Shown: one piece after another, positions 11,140-24,005 of the stretch | Position numbering within the stretch: position 1 is the first letter of the stretch | How the letters are laid out: each line of letters begins with the position of its first letter | Origin: Gordionus sp. m RMFG-2023 | Lineage: Eukaryota > Nematomorpha > Gordioida > Chordodea > Parachordodidae | Direction of reading: 5' to 3' | Length of the DNA stretch: 64,000 bases | Assembly: GCF_954871325.1 (NCBI RefSeq) | Contig: NC_088778.1 | Span: 24,537,120 to 24,601,119 of the forward strand | Position numbers and translations under genes: made by a program | The notes under the pieces: model-generated | What the model was told of the DNA's origin: nothing | The model's input: only the letters and a program-made list of their open reading frames with translations | Database searches by the model: none

Positions 11140-13565
11140 AACCTACTTTTTCATATTTTTGAATATTTTTTTGTGTTTTATAAAATTATTTATTTAGTAA
11201 AATACATTAAAGTGTAATTTATTTACACAGATAAAAATTTAATGAATTTAGCATCTTTTTTTCTCTATAGCTTTAATGATCTTAAAATTTTAATTCGCTA
11301 TGATAGGGAATAAATGTTTACACAAGTATTTGATGTAATAAACAAAAATAGTAATAAAAAAAAATATTTTTGATAATAAGTAAGGTTTTAAAATGCAAAT
11401 AATAACATCTCGAATTTGTCTCAGAATAAAAACTGAAGTACTAAAAATTTTTTCTTTTAGCAAATAGTCGAATCAATTTTTTCAAAATCGGCTACAATTC
11501 CTGTATTTTATTAGATATTAAAAAAAACAATAAGAATCGACACTTATAACTTCTTAAAAAACATTATAATCATATTTTTGAAATTTTATTTTTTGTAAAA
11601 GTTGAAATTTTGTTCAACAAGCCCGAATAGCAGGGTTAGGCAAACCACTTCAAGGGACTTCCTAAACCATTTTTTTTAAAGGCTATAATGATTTGAAATG
11701 CATTTTTATTTATTAATGATGCTTATAAAATAAATTTATTGTTTTACTGTTCAAATAATACTTTTAAATTGAAACTAATTATATATAAAAATTGAAGCTT
11801 AATTTTTGATTAATTTAATGAAAATTCTGGACATATAAAAATAAGGATCTTAAGGAGAGTTTATGACTTCATCGGATAAATTTTAAATACCAATCATACA
11901 CAATTCTCTTTCCAAGATTTTGATTTCTCATATTAACTGCCATATTTGATGTGTATGGTATGGTTTAGCGAGCCCCGTTGGTTTAAATTGACTAATCATG
12001 ATTTAAATAATATCTAGACATAATGAATATTAATAAAACTTTCTCAAATTATAAAAGAGTGTTAAAACTTTGCTATAAAACTTAATTTATTATATATAAA
12101 TGATTATATATTTTAATAAAAATTAAAATTCTATCGTGTATAAATCTTTTGAATATTACATCAAAATAAATAAAAATTCTAATATTTAATTATTTCAAAT
12201 GATTTTTTGTAGATAGATGCATATTAATAAAAGCTACATTAGAATAAAATTTAAACTTTCTAGTCTATTTAATTTTAAGTCGAGATTAAGTGGTTTACCA
12301 AGCCCCAAGGTTTACCTGTTTCCCCTACTATAATTTTTACTAAACCGCTCAGAAAATGTTTGCCATGTTGTATTTTTATTTTTAGGTATGAATGTTCTAG
12401 AAATTCTTACTATAATAGTTCAATAAGGGTTACAAATATAAGCTAAAGCAGAGAGGACTCAACGTGATACCTTTTTTAAATTTTGATATCGGAAAACTAA
12501 ATGCATTTTTGTTACTTTTTTTAAAAAAACCTTTATATGAGATTAGAGATTACTTTAAATAATTTTCCGAATATTTAACTATTTATAAAATATAACATTA
12601 CTAATCCACCTAGATATAATTTAAAATACGAAATATTTTCTAAGATAGATAAAATAAAATTTATTTAACAATAGCGAAAAGTTAACTATAAAAAAAATAT
12701 ACTATAATCAAATTATCTAACATGTCGTCAGCTAGGCCTCCGATCGGATTTAAAAATTTAGTTAGAAAATAAAGAGTTAACAATAACGATGGTTCATGTT
12801 GTATTACATGGATATCCAATTATAATTTTAAAAAAAAAAACAATTTTGTTATTTTTGAGTATATTTCATTTTACCATTTAAAATTCTATAAAAGAAAAAT
12901 TAAATCGAATCTCATAGAGTTTTGATTTTGAGATTAGTTAATTTGATTGTATTTTCACTTCAGTCATTTATTTTTTATAATGATATGTTACCGATCAGCA
13001 CCTGTAACATTTTATATTTCAGAAAATCCTCTAAGTTATATATGCTTGATTAAGCGCATTGCCGGTAAAATATATAAATGTTTAGGCTTATTGATTGGGT
13101 TACAATTTTATTATAAAATCACGCGTTAAATTCGTTGTCAGTTTGTGCATATCAATATTTTTTATTTATTTATTTAATTTTTTTTTTCAAAACTTGAACT
13201 TTATGACACACATAAACAATGATAATATTAATAATCATAAAAAAAATATATTATTATATAAATCTGGGACCAACATAATTATAGAATAATAAAATATTAA
13301 AAAATTTAAAAGTTTATATTATTATTTAAAGGGAAATTAATTTTTATCTTCCTTTTTTTCTTAATATTTAAAATTTAAATAAGTGGTTTTAAATTTGTGT
13401 CTCTTTGATTTTGAGAAAGTCATAATTAAAGCATGATTTGAATCTCTTTCACATTAAATACCTAAAATATCAGTAATTCGAATGCTGGTTACTTATTATT
13501 CAACAATAAAATGAGTAAGCAACAATATTTTAAATTAAATTACAATAGATAATATAGCCTAGGAA
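11140..13565. other. AT-rich intergenic DNA
   Basis: After the polyadenylation signal at 11309 I see no gene or bounded repeat. The open frames around 12950-13290 are AT-run artefacts without recognisable similarity. Confidence 0.55.
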
Positions 13566-13788
13566 TAGTGTTGTTAAACGGCTCGATTTGACCCTATTTT
13601 TTAAAACGGCTAACTCACTATTTTATCCGGTATAATATTGCACAAGCCTGAATAGTTTGCTCATAGATGAAACAAATGACTAGACACCTATTAGCGAAAT
13701 CTCGAGGCTTAGGCAATATTTTTCTGGCTAAAAGATTGAGTCAGCAGTTTCGAAAAATCGGTTCAAAACGAGCCATTTTACAACACTA
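13566..13788 (+). mobile_element. fold-back MITE, family F, copy 1
   Basis: 223 bp, almost wholly palindromic. Ends TAGTGTTGTTAAACGGCTCG and (inward from right) TAGTGTTGTAAAATGGCTCG. Central arms GCTCATAGATG and CTATTAGCGAAATCTCGAGG pair across a loop of about 15 bases (near ACAAATGACTAGACAC). Flanks CCTAGGAA and CCGAGGGT match at 5 of 8, perhaps a decayed 8-bp target duplication. No coding. Confidence 0.8.
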
Positions 13789-15436
13789 CCGAGGGTGGGG
13801 GTACTATTGTTTAAGCTAAAAATTTTATTTGGGATCTTTAGGTCTCATTATTGTAGACCTTTGGCTATGCCATATTTTTATAAAATAATTTTGATTTTTA
13901 ACTTTTACTTATTTTTCTTTCAAATGATTGTTTATGATATAGTATGTGTGCACATTGGGGGGGGGGGGTAGAGGGACCTTTTTAATAAAATGGTATTTAT
14001 TAGAACAGGCAAATTTCCGAGAGGATGAGAAAGTCAATACGCGTTCGTAATACAATATAAACAGCATTAGGAACCATGATATTTAAAAAGTTAAACGTTA
14101 AATAAAACGGAAAAACATGATAAATTATGAGTTCTCTGAAACAGTAGTTATGGCTATAGGCTGAATAGAATCGTTGATTAAAAATTAAAATAATTCTTAG
14201 CTGCATGCCTTTTAATTTTTTTTTTGATATTATATCTAAATCTCTTGAATAAAAAGTTTAGATTGATGGACTTTTTAGATGCCTTTAAAATTATAAAAAA
14301 TTAAAGCATTTCGTTTCTCTTATGAGGTCATATATTTTTTTTTCAAAAAATTAATATTTTTCTAACGTTGTTTATATAGTTTAAATAAATTATATAAAAT
14401 AAAAGTTAAAAATTAAAGAAACTTAATGAAATAAAACAGGTCAACTAAGTATAAAATATTGTTTGTTTGTACCCGGGGAAAAAAACAACATTTATAAATT
14501 AATTAATCAACATTATTTAAAAAAAACTAATTATTATTTTTTTACATAAATTTATAACATATTTGGGTAAGTCACTGAAACTCGGGGAAATTATTAATAT
14601 TATTATTTTTTTTTATTTAAAAATAATAAATATGAAATCGTGTGGATATGGGTGGAAATTTTTTGATGTAATAATAATTCAAAGTTTCATTACTCAAAAG
14701 TTTTAAGAATTTCATATTTTTTGAAAATTTTCACAAAATTTTTATAAAAATGGAAAAGGTGGCTATATTAAATGCTATTAAGTATTAAGTTAGGATAGGA
14801 CTATAATTTTATTTGTAAAAATTTTCACAATTCTTTAATTTTACATTAAAAATAGAGTATATTATTTAAAAATTTTAAAAAGGTGTTTGCTCTATTGGAT
14901 GCTACAATCAAATAATAGATAATTAAGCAATTTATTTGAATAAGCATAATATATAAACAATGGGAATATAGATATAAAATTCTAAGGAAAAACAAAAATA
15001 GTTCGATATAAATTTAAAAATTTAATTAATTTACTTAAATTTGACATATTTTTAGTATTACGAAAATAAGAATATTCACATATATATAAATGAGACTAAA
15101 ATTTTATTTCAGTTCTGGGGATGCTCGCCTTAAGATCTTTTCATAAACGCTCAATACGTTGAGTATGGGTCGATTTATCATTTGGGTCCATAATGTTTCT
15201 GTTATGATTGGCCGAGTAATGATCATATCCATTTTCATTAAGATTGTTATAACCTGAAAAAATATTAAATTTTAAGATTTGTGCATACAAATTTCCCCGA
15301 GTTTCAATGACTTACCCATATTTGTAGTACTAGAGCCTATTGATTGGGATTGATGGATGGGCAAAAATATGCTCACAGCTCAGTATAGGAATGAGCAGGC
15401 TAATATATTTTAAATTTATGCAGTGTTTTTTTTCTC
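13789..15436. other. AT-rich intergenic DNA upstream of C1GALT-like gene
   Basis: No gene recognised. A G run lies at about 13957-13968. The words ACTCGGGGAAAT and ATTTCCCCGAGTTTC at about 14580 and 15292, in opposite orientation, might bracket a mobile element of about 720 bp, but no target duplication was confirmed. Confidence 0.45.
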
Positions 15437-15634
15437 TAGAGATCGACGCAGTCCGGCCAGCAAATATTTTCCATCCATTTATTTCTAGTCCGGCTTGTAA
15501 TATATTTTTATGAAGGAAAGAGGCATAAATTTTCCTAATTATCAGCTATAATAACATTTTCAAAACTTAGGCCCGGTCCTTTAAAATACTTTTGAACAAT
15601 ATGTCCGGATCGGGCTCAGCCATGCCGATCTTTA
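15437..15634. mobile_element. GC-rich hAT-like MITE, second copy
   Basis: Left end TAGAGATCGACGCAGTCCGG; right end read inward TAAAGATCGGCATGGCTGAG: an imperfect terminal inverted repeat shared with the copy at 5222. GTCCGG words inside. No clear target duplication. Lies just before the first exon of the C1GALT-like gene, so it may sit in its promoter. Confidence 0.5.
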
Positions 15635-15697
15635 ACTATAGACAATATATTAACTCTTTTTAAATTTAATACCTTTTTCTATAGGCTTTCTAATAAC

Positions 15698-18600
15698 ATG
15701 CGGAAATACGTTTCGTCCTACATTAGAAAAGTAAAATTCGTCTTGTTTTTTTCTTTCGCTATATTCACCCTGTTCACAATTTACACCAAAACGCGATTAA
15801 GAATAGAGAAAACACAACTAGAAAATGCCGGATTCAATAAATACAAATCGAACCATTGGAGTGAGATAGAAACGATAGGAGGTATTGTTATCACAAATTT
15901 ATGATTCTTCTTTTGGCTAATCATTTTTAAAAAATTCTAGGCCATAAATTTGTACATTATTATAAGTGAGGTCAGGAAGTTTTGTTTTTTTATTAGGCAA
16001 AAAAGATAGAAATTTTAGATATAAATAACTATAACAATAGATCAAGTTTTGGGAACACATTTAACTATTGTATTATCAGTGGCGTAGCTATGGGGGTGGT
16101 TTCGGGTTTGGACCCCTCCCAAAAATTTTTTTTAGATTATACCTTCAAAAGACTTAAAAGTTACTTTATATCAAATAAATACCATGAATATTTATATTTT
16201 TGATGTTCGTGGAAGGATAATATATTGAGATAATCTACTAAATTATAATAATATATTATTGATGCATTAACTATATTTATTATATAATATCGAAGATATT
16301 ATTATGATTTTTAAGATAAACCCGGCCGAAGGCCGGGCAAAAGGGCCGAAGACCCGTTAAAGGGGGTCTGGGGGGCAAAGCCCCCAGTCTTATTTATGTA
16401 TGGACCCCCTCTAAGGAAAATTCCTAGCTACGCCACTGTGTATTATGTAGTTATAGTTAAGGTTACAATTTGAATACATAATTCAAAATAAATGTTAAAA
16501 TACACTGAAACTTCCAAGAGTGATTACCAGAGACAAAATAGACACTTCCGCAAAGGGAGGCAGAGGTAAGTCAATTTTTTTCAAATAAAAGAACTTTAAA
16601 CTAAAATTAAGTGTAAGGGGGGGGGCACAAAATTTTTTCATATGGATGAGCCAAAGATTTTTGCAGTTCGCAACTGGTGATCATCTGTTCATAACTGGAT
16701 CCTTTAGGACACTTCTCTCCAGCAAAATCCTCCTAATATAATGAAAATATTCTATTACTATATTTAATTAGTCAAACCATTTCCAGAAATAAGGCTCTTT
16801 TGTTGGGTATTAACTAGAAAACAGAATTTGCACAACAGAGCGTCTTACATTAGGGACACATGGGCTAGAAGATGTGATAGAACACTATTTTTTCAAAGCG
16901 ATAAATCTAACATTACGTTTCCCACCATCGGATTAAACATAAAGCAACGAAAGGAATCAAAGTTTTATACAGATTTTAAATATTTATTTTAAATATTGTA
17001 AATATAAGGGGACATCTTTAGCTCTAATCTAATCATTTAAATGTAAAAAAACCAATTTTATTTTGAATTAGGTACTAAAAGGCCTTATGCTCAATTAGAA
17101 AATATGGGTTGAGCAGGTCTCATTAGCAATACCACTAATTAAATTATACTCAATTATTTTTTTAAATGATATGTTGTTAAATAATAGATATGGGTTTGGA
17201 TAAGGCTTCTCGCCCTAAAAAAATGAATTAAATCTCTACTAATAACTTAAGGAAATAAATTTTTCATTTGAAAAAAAATAAATAGAAATAACAATATAGT
17301 CAAAACTATACGTGCTTGGCGTTATGTTTATCGCAATTATGGAAACGATTTCGATTTTTTCCTCAAAACCGACGATGACCTTTATATAATAGTAGAAAAT
17401 CTCAAGTTATTCCTCGCGGATAAAAATCCAGATGCCTTAGAATTTTACGCTCACAACACGCTCTTAGGGATGGGGGAAGAGCCCTTTGATCAAGCAGGTA
17501 CGGGGTTAATCCTAACTCGCCGATCCTTAGCTAGCCTTAATCGAGAAGTAATAATAGAGAAACCCAAGTGCTTGCTAGAAGACCGTTATGGGGACGGCGA
17601 AGATTGGAAAACAGCTTTTTGTTTGAGATTCGTAGCAGGAGCCAAAGGTGTGAATACGTTGGACTCGCTGGGCAGAGACAGGATAATGGTTTTCAGGGTC
17701 GGTGATTTGATAGCTGACAAAGTGCCCGGCTGGTTTAAGGATGATTATTCTAACGAGTACAAGAACATGATAAAAAAGGTTTATAAGTTTATTTGTCGGA
17801 CTTACATAAGAGCCATGAATATATATATACATTATTTGATTTTTGATATAGATAAAGATAATATATTTATCTTATTTTGGATCGTCCAATTCAAACATTT
17901 TTAATAACTATGATGCGAAACCAATAATATTCTTGTAAAGGACTTTTTTTTTAAAAAAAAAGAATGATTAACTTTAATATAATCAAGAGATTGAGCAGTG
18001 GATGGGGCAAAACCCTTCCACTTATTACATACCTAGTATATGTATTTTCTAGTTCATTTTTCTTTATAGAGGGGGTAGGATTGGTTTAACATATTGTCAA
18101 AGAACGATTTTTGACATCACTTATGAAAAAATGATATTTGGCACAAAACATCCAAACTTTATATGATTCCACTATGCCTAGATTATTAATTAATACTCTT
18201 CAGAAGTTTTTACCTCATATATTAAGGGTTTTATTTATGTTAACTTATCAGCGCACCCGAGATCAATCAATGACATTGAGAATTGATGGCTAAAATATAA
18301 AATTTTAATTACCCCCATTTCAATGATGCCATTGTATCGTATCTCCCTCGTGTTAGAAGTTCCTGAAATTTAAAAAGTTGAGGGCAAAGTTACAGGGCAT
18401 AATATTAAAAAGATGAGCGAACTTTTAATGGAAATTTAAGTATTTAAACTTATAAAATTGTCATTTTATGTAAATAAAAAAGTTTATTTATTTCAGAATA
18501 TCTGATTGAACAAGTTAAGAAACTAAGGCTGGGTAGGACTGAGTTTCATAAAAATTGCTGCCTCCCCCTTAGTGCATGAGGTAAATCAAATATTTAGGGC

Positions 18601-19557
18601 TAAGCATCACTAACAATTTTTAGAAAATCTCGGAGGTGTTATTTTTATTTGGAAGATAAATGATGAGGCTATCATGAAATAAGTCTGATTAAAAATTTTT
18701 ATCCACAAACTAAATTCATTGTCGTTCTATCACTCTTAATTTGAGTAAATCTTGAATTGATCTTATATAATTAAATTTTCATTTTTACATAGAAAAGAAC
18801 CATAATATACATAAAAATTTATCATAGGCTAAAAACTTAGGCCTCACTTATTGCATATATTTATCATTTTTTATTTTATCATTTAACATCATAATTAGTG
18901 TTGTTAATGATTCGATTTCTTAAATTTTAAATTAAGATTTTTGCCTAGATAATATTAAGGAAGCCTAGAGATTTCTAGATGTCCAAACCTTTCTGCCATC
19001 TATGAGCAAAATCTCCAGGCTTGCGCAATATTTTTTGGTTAAAATATTGAGGTAGCCGTTAAAAATCACATAACACTAATCGCGATCGAAGAAGGCCTTA
19101 ACTTTTAATGAATAAACTTCTTTTTTCTTTATAAATTCTTTTAATTTTAGTTCTGACATTTTCTTTTTTGTTTAAAAAGGGCGATCAATGTTGTGGCTTC
19201 TATCCCTTCGCGTTTCACGAAATCAAGGGCACCTACCACCTCATGATGGACTATATTTTCTACAACATTAGGGTTTCAGGTGATCAGCACTTAATTGACT
19301 TGGGTGTCTACAGAGAAACTGACAATAATATCGAAAGTAAATTAAAAAATTTCAATAAGAAACCGGAAAATTCCTTTGGCAACAGTAAACATAGACATTT
19401 CCTCAAAAAATCAGAAGTGCAAGAGAAAAGCAATGCGAATGATGAGGACAAATCAAAATGGCAAAAAAATCCTATCAAACATTTAAGAACAAAACACAAT
19501 GACTACCTCACTACCGTAGATGGCAATGGCGGTTCGACGACAACTATAAACAATTAA
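15698..19557 (+). CDS. core 1 beta-1,3-galactosyltransferase-like (C1GALT1 family, GT31)
   Basis: Four-exon model: 15698-15881, 16772-16961, 17286-17778, 19180-19557; phases 1, 2, 0; 414 residues. The family adds galactose from UDP-Gal to GalNAc-Ser/Thr in the Golgi, making the core 1 O-glycan. Residues about 11-30 (KVKFVLFFSFAIFTLFTIYT) are a type II membrane anchor. Exon 2 has RLFCWVLTRKQNLHNRA and DTWARRCDRTLFFQSD, matching the CWV(M/L)T...TWA.RC..LFM.S blocks of C1GALT1. Exon 3 carries FDFFLKTDDDLYIIVENL, with the metal-binding DDD at about 154-156, then GTGLILTRRSL. Exon 4 has CCGFYPFAFHEI, matching the CC...FHYV block. A charged tail of about 90 residues (Lys/Asn-rich) is extra. The sequence is clearly divergent. 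The exon 2 donor (AAAGTTTTA) and exon 3 acceptor were chosen by phase and are the weakest join. Introns 1 and 3 hold MITEs. Confidence 0.85.
16077..16438. mobile_element. hAT MITE with intact 8-bp target duplication
   Basis: 362 bp inside intron 1 of the C1GALT-like gene. Terminal inverted repeat CAGTGGCGTAGCTA (14 bp, perfect) at both ends. Flanked by TGTATTAT at 16069-16076 and 16439-16446, a perfect 8-bp duplication typical of hAT. A GC-rich hairpin region with CCGGCCGAAGGCCGG lies at 16322-16336. No coding. Exact duplications suggest a fairly recent insertion. Confidence 0.9.
18896..19078 (-). mobile_element. fold-back MITE, family F, copy 2
   Basis: 183 bp inside intron 3 of the C1GALT-like gene, opposite in orientation to copy 1. 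Ends TAGTGTTGTTAATGATTCG and, inward from the right, TAGTGTTATGTGATTTTTAA. The central arm reads GCCATCTATGAGCAAAATCT. Flanks ATCATAAT and ATCGCGAT match at 5 of 8. Confidence 0.75.
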
Positions 19558-20559
19558 TAAAATTTTGCTTATGATAAACGTGAGCCATTCAGAGTCAAGA
19601 ATCTAAATTTATATCTGGGTATCGCATAATAATAAAAATCTAAAATTTCATATTATTTTTGAATGGTATATATAAATATACTTTTATGTATACCTATGCA
19701 TTAACTTATCAAGAGAACTGGGTTTCACTATAAAAATAAGAAATTCTATGAGTTAATTATTTGATATATTATGTGGCGTTTATGTCATTATTATACTTTA
19801 TTTTTTTTGGCAAACCTATGTAAATATTTTAATGGTGATAAAATAAATAGAATATTTTTCCATTTCGCTGGTGATTGAAACATTATTTATTAAACTAAGG
19901 CACCAAAATACTTAATAAAATTTTTTAAAATGAAAGGCTAATTAATAAAACAAGATTTTTGTAATTGGAAACGATATCATAGCATAGTGTCTTAATCTTA
20001 TGGGTCATCGAGATTAAAAACATGTTACCGCCAATTTTAAAAAAATTTAGCCTGCTCTATAAATTTTTCCTTTTAATAAAAGGAATATAAAATATTTTAT
20101 AAACAAATTGTAATTTTTAATTCAGAAACGAGTCCTTTCTTATTTTAAGTGGTTTTAAAAGAATATCCGATAGGAATAAGGGAATATCATTGTATCAATT
20201 TTGACTAACTATAATATTACAAATTATTTTTAAATGGTTACGCATATTGATAAATAAGCCAGGATAATATTGAAAACTAATTGCATGCTATCTTGCAAAA
20301 ATAAAGCTCTGGATTTTGAATCTTTAATAGATTTACATGATTAACGGTTTAGATATGGGACACATGTTTGCATTCTAGATATATTATGTCGAAATGCTAA
20401 TAAAAATTGTAAATAATATTACAATGAAAAATTCGATTAGTAGAAGAATCTTTTAGGTTGTGAATTAAATCGGCCTTGGTTATTTACGGCATTGGGTTCT
20501 CCCATGATGATCCTATTTTTTTATACACCAAATTGAACTGGAATCATAAGATGTAGAGG
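19558..20559. other. intergenic DNA downstream of C1GALT-like gene
   Basis: AATAAA occurs at 19556-19561 overlapping the stop, and near 19840; either could be used for polyadenylation. No other gene signal. Confidence 0.4.
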
Positions 20560-21180
20560 GGATAGTTCATACCTGAATCTTCTGTGTATTCAGAAATTTC
20601 TTTGCAAAAAGAATCTTTTTAGCGATGGCGTCAGTGTAATGGCTGAGAAGAAATCTGGTGTAGCAAAGCGCTTTGCGTACAATATCCAACGATCATACTC
20701 TGGTATTGTTTAAATAACCGTTTATAATTAATGGTGTCCGTAAAAAGTTACAGGTGTTAATCACTTTAAAGCATTTTTTGACACAATTTACAATTTTATA
20801 ACCAATCTAACAAATATCAAAAGGTATTGGATCAAATAGCGTCTCAATTGGTCATTCAATTACTGAATATTGGAAGAGTACTTGTACGATAAGTGCCTAG
20901 CGATCTTCGTACTGTTATTTGGACTATGAGGCCTTATATATGCATTTCAAAAATAAAGAAAATTCTAGTACAGTGCAAAACGGGTTGTTCAACCGCATAG
21001 AAAGTGGTGATTTATTATCAGATCTCACTTTGATGCATGATGTTCTATACTAGTCTGATCTATCCTTAGACTTCAGGCAAGAACAATCCGTTTATCTAAT
21101 GCTAAAAAATCCATAACGCTAAAGATTCGTGTTCTAAAATGGTTTAAGAATGTTTGACAGGTTTTAATCCCTTTTATAAT
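20560..21180 (+). mobile_element. hAT-type transposase fossil (ZNF862/ZBED5-like)
   Basis: Around 20610-20710 one frame reads FLSDGVSVMAEKKSGVAKRF then AYNIQRSYSGIV before a stop; this matches the SDGASVM.G...GVA..L block of ZNF862/ZBED-like hAT transposases. Around 20980-21090 another frame reads FNRIESGDLLSDLTLMHDVL and, after a stop, SDLSLDFRQEQ, matching the later L.D...L..LNL.LQ block of the same proteins. Several stops and frame changes; dead. Ends not found. Confidence 0.65.
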
Positions 21181-23870
21181 TTCTAAATGAATGTTCATTT
21201 AATATTTCGTGGTGCTAATATGGTTGAAATAGTGAAACTAATTAAGTTATTTTTTAAAATAAATTATCTCTGTTTTCTTTGTAGAGTATTTACAAAGTTT
21301 ACTAAATAAAATTTGAATACAAAACATTATAAAAAATATAAAGTTAGTTTTTATAAAAATAAAAATAAGAGCAAGTTAATCTGAATATAAAATAAGTATT
21401 TTTTACAAAAATAAAATTAAGAATAATATGCAAGGTAATAAAATAAAATAAGAAGAGGTCAAATCCTTATTCAACATGTGGCTTGAGAATTAGGTTATTC
21501 CATATCAACTTTTTGTCAAAAATGACTTTTTTATAAATCAATTTTTTAATTATAATTATTCCATTTACACAAAAAACCCGAAATAATTTTAAATAAATCA
21601 AATTATAGCCAATATAAGGTTAGCCATCATATTGAAAACAATAGAAACTTAATTTTTAAAATTGTTCTCCTGTAAAATTACAAAAAGGGGAAATTGAATA
21701 ATCTTATCAGGAGATGATCTCTACATTAGAACATGTGAAAATGAGAAGCTAAAGAAAAACAGCAGGCATTCTGGTATCAACAAAAATCAATTCTTATTAA
21801 GAAATTATGCAAAATAGGTTAATGAATGATTCCGATAATTTTAGTATTAAAGATATATTAAATTATACAGTTTTTGCCATCTTATCTATATCATGGAATA
21901 TTTAAAAAAAGATAACTGGCTAGCAGACCCTCTCGTTCCTTATTTAAATGAGCATTAATAAACACTCCCGGAATTTGAAAGTTACTAAATTGTATTAACA
22001 CAATTCCGTGTAGCACTGCTTGCTGATTGTAAGCGCGCTTTCACTTTATCATTATTACGGATTGGCTTGCAAGTCTTATGAAAAAACATATTTCCACTTC
22101 AATCAGTAGAATTCTTCTCCATATATTAAAAAGTGGCTGACTCACAGGTCCAAATGATAGCCAATTAAGGAAGCGTAGGTAAAAACATTGAAAAAGATTA
22201 GCTATTAAGACCAATATTATAGCTTATTTTATCTTTTTTTTTCCTCCGATTTATACATTATATTATATAATAATATATTTATTTCTATATAATTATGAAA
22301 TATATTCTAAAATTATGTCATTTTATAGCTATTTTATATATTATAAATACAATGTATTTTTATTTTATATATTATAAATACAATGTATTTTATATATTAT
22401 AAATACAATGTATTTTATATATTAATGAAATAAATAAAAATTTTCAAAAAAAAAAATTTGCCTCAAATTCTTGGAAAAACAAAAATTTTACCTCTATTTT
22501 TACCAATTTCGTGCCTCTTACTTTTTTTGAGTATTAGCGTGCCTCCGCCGCAAATTTTAGGACTACCTAACTGATGATATTTCGCACGGCCATAAATTTT
22601 TTTGGAAAAAAATATTTAAGCGTTAGTATTGATTTCCCTCAATAAAAATATGACAATATTCAATAATGTTCAAAGGCCTATGAATAGGGTTGTCAAGTCA
22701 AAGTTTTCAAATTGCGGGAGAAATTTGAAAATTGTGATTTTTTTAAAAAAAAACAATCGATCATTATTTTTCAGCATTTCTTAAAATTATTATTTTATAA
22801 ATTAAAAAGTTATGCTGAAAATTTTAAAATTGCAAGAAGGGGATCTTTGCGTGTTGACTAAATTGCAGTCGTCACCCGCTGATGAGAGGAGAGGGGCTAG
22901 AAACCCTGGCAATGATTTAAACATCCGTGTTTATCATTGATTTCCATTTTTTTAAGCAAATATGCAAAAAAGCCACCGCGTCATTTGTAACGCCGATGAT
23001 ATTGTTACTTGAAACTGTATATATATTTTAATTAAATATTCAATGGTAAAATCAGACGAACAGTTTGAAATTATTTTTTATTAATAATAGAAATGAAGAT
23101 AATATTATCGGGTTTTAATGGATAAATTATATTAATATTGCACAATAATTATTTATTTGAAAAAAAAAATTGTAAATATAGTGTAATATTACATTTTATG
23201 ATAATTTATTAAACTTCTTGAACATCTCACCCCATATTCCACAAGTTTATTAATAGAAACTCATATATTTTCTTTAAAAAAAATATGGAAGAGTAAAAAA
23301 AAGTATATAATAATATCAAAAGGGAAAGGAGTTGAGATTTTAACAAAATAAAGGCTCTATAAAAAAATGCAATTAGATTTCTTGCATCGTTTAACCATTA
23401 AGCGGCTTATAATAAAGTTTGGCTTTGTTTTTAAGGCTTTCTTTAACTAAATAAATTTTTAAAAAAAAATTTAATCTCATCTCAATTGCCCTTTTTAGTA
23501 TTTTACTTTAAAGAAATTCTTTCATCATAAATAATGAAAACAATTATTTGAGCATCCCTAAATGGATAAAAAATACATATAATAAACGATAAAGTAAAGA
23601 TTTATATATAAATGCCATATTCGGAAAGTAAACCATATGGTAATGAAACTGTAATATAAGTTCGTTCTGAAGGAATTGTAATACATAATTTGAAAACATA
23701 GTAAAGGTTTAAAATTTATCATATTATAATAACGAATTGTTAATGTTTAATTTGAGGGGCGACTAATATATTATTTTTTAAAATAAATTTATAATTTTCT
23801 AAAAAAAATTAATATTTTTTTAAAGATCAAAACTTGGCTAGATAAAGGCAATCTGCAAATTTTTCCATAT
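21181..23870. other. AT-rich intergenic DNA
   Basis: No gene recognised. Contains the tandem repeat at 22332-22427. I looked here on the minus strand for pseudokinase exons of the scaffold gene and saw none. Confidence 0.5.
22332..22427. repeat. AT-rich tandem repeat, unit about 25 bp
   Basis: TTTTATATATTATAAATACA plus ATGTA starts at 22332, 22363 and 22388, with a partial copy at 22413. First spacing is 31, the next two 25. Confidence 0.8.
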
Positions 23871-23876
23871 TTTATT
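23871..23876 (-). other. polyadenylation signal candidate of scaffold gene
   Basis: AATAAA on the minus strand, 130 bases after the stop codon at 24006. Chance occurrence is possible. Confidence 0.35.
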
Positions 23877-24005
23877 GGATTATATAAAGTGAAGTTAAGG
23901 ATTTAAAAAATACAAAACAATACTTAAATTAAATAAATGGGTATTTAAGGGACATTGGGCGTATTGTTTAAAAAAAATGGTACTGTTATGTATCATGGTA
24001 TATAA

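Noticed and set aside
19560-24005. Pseudokinase exons for the minus-strand scaffold gene
   Set aside because: Reading the minus strand I found no kinase-like motif; the region is AT-rich with a plus-strand hAT fossil.
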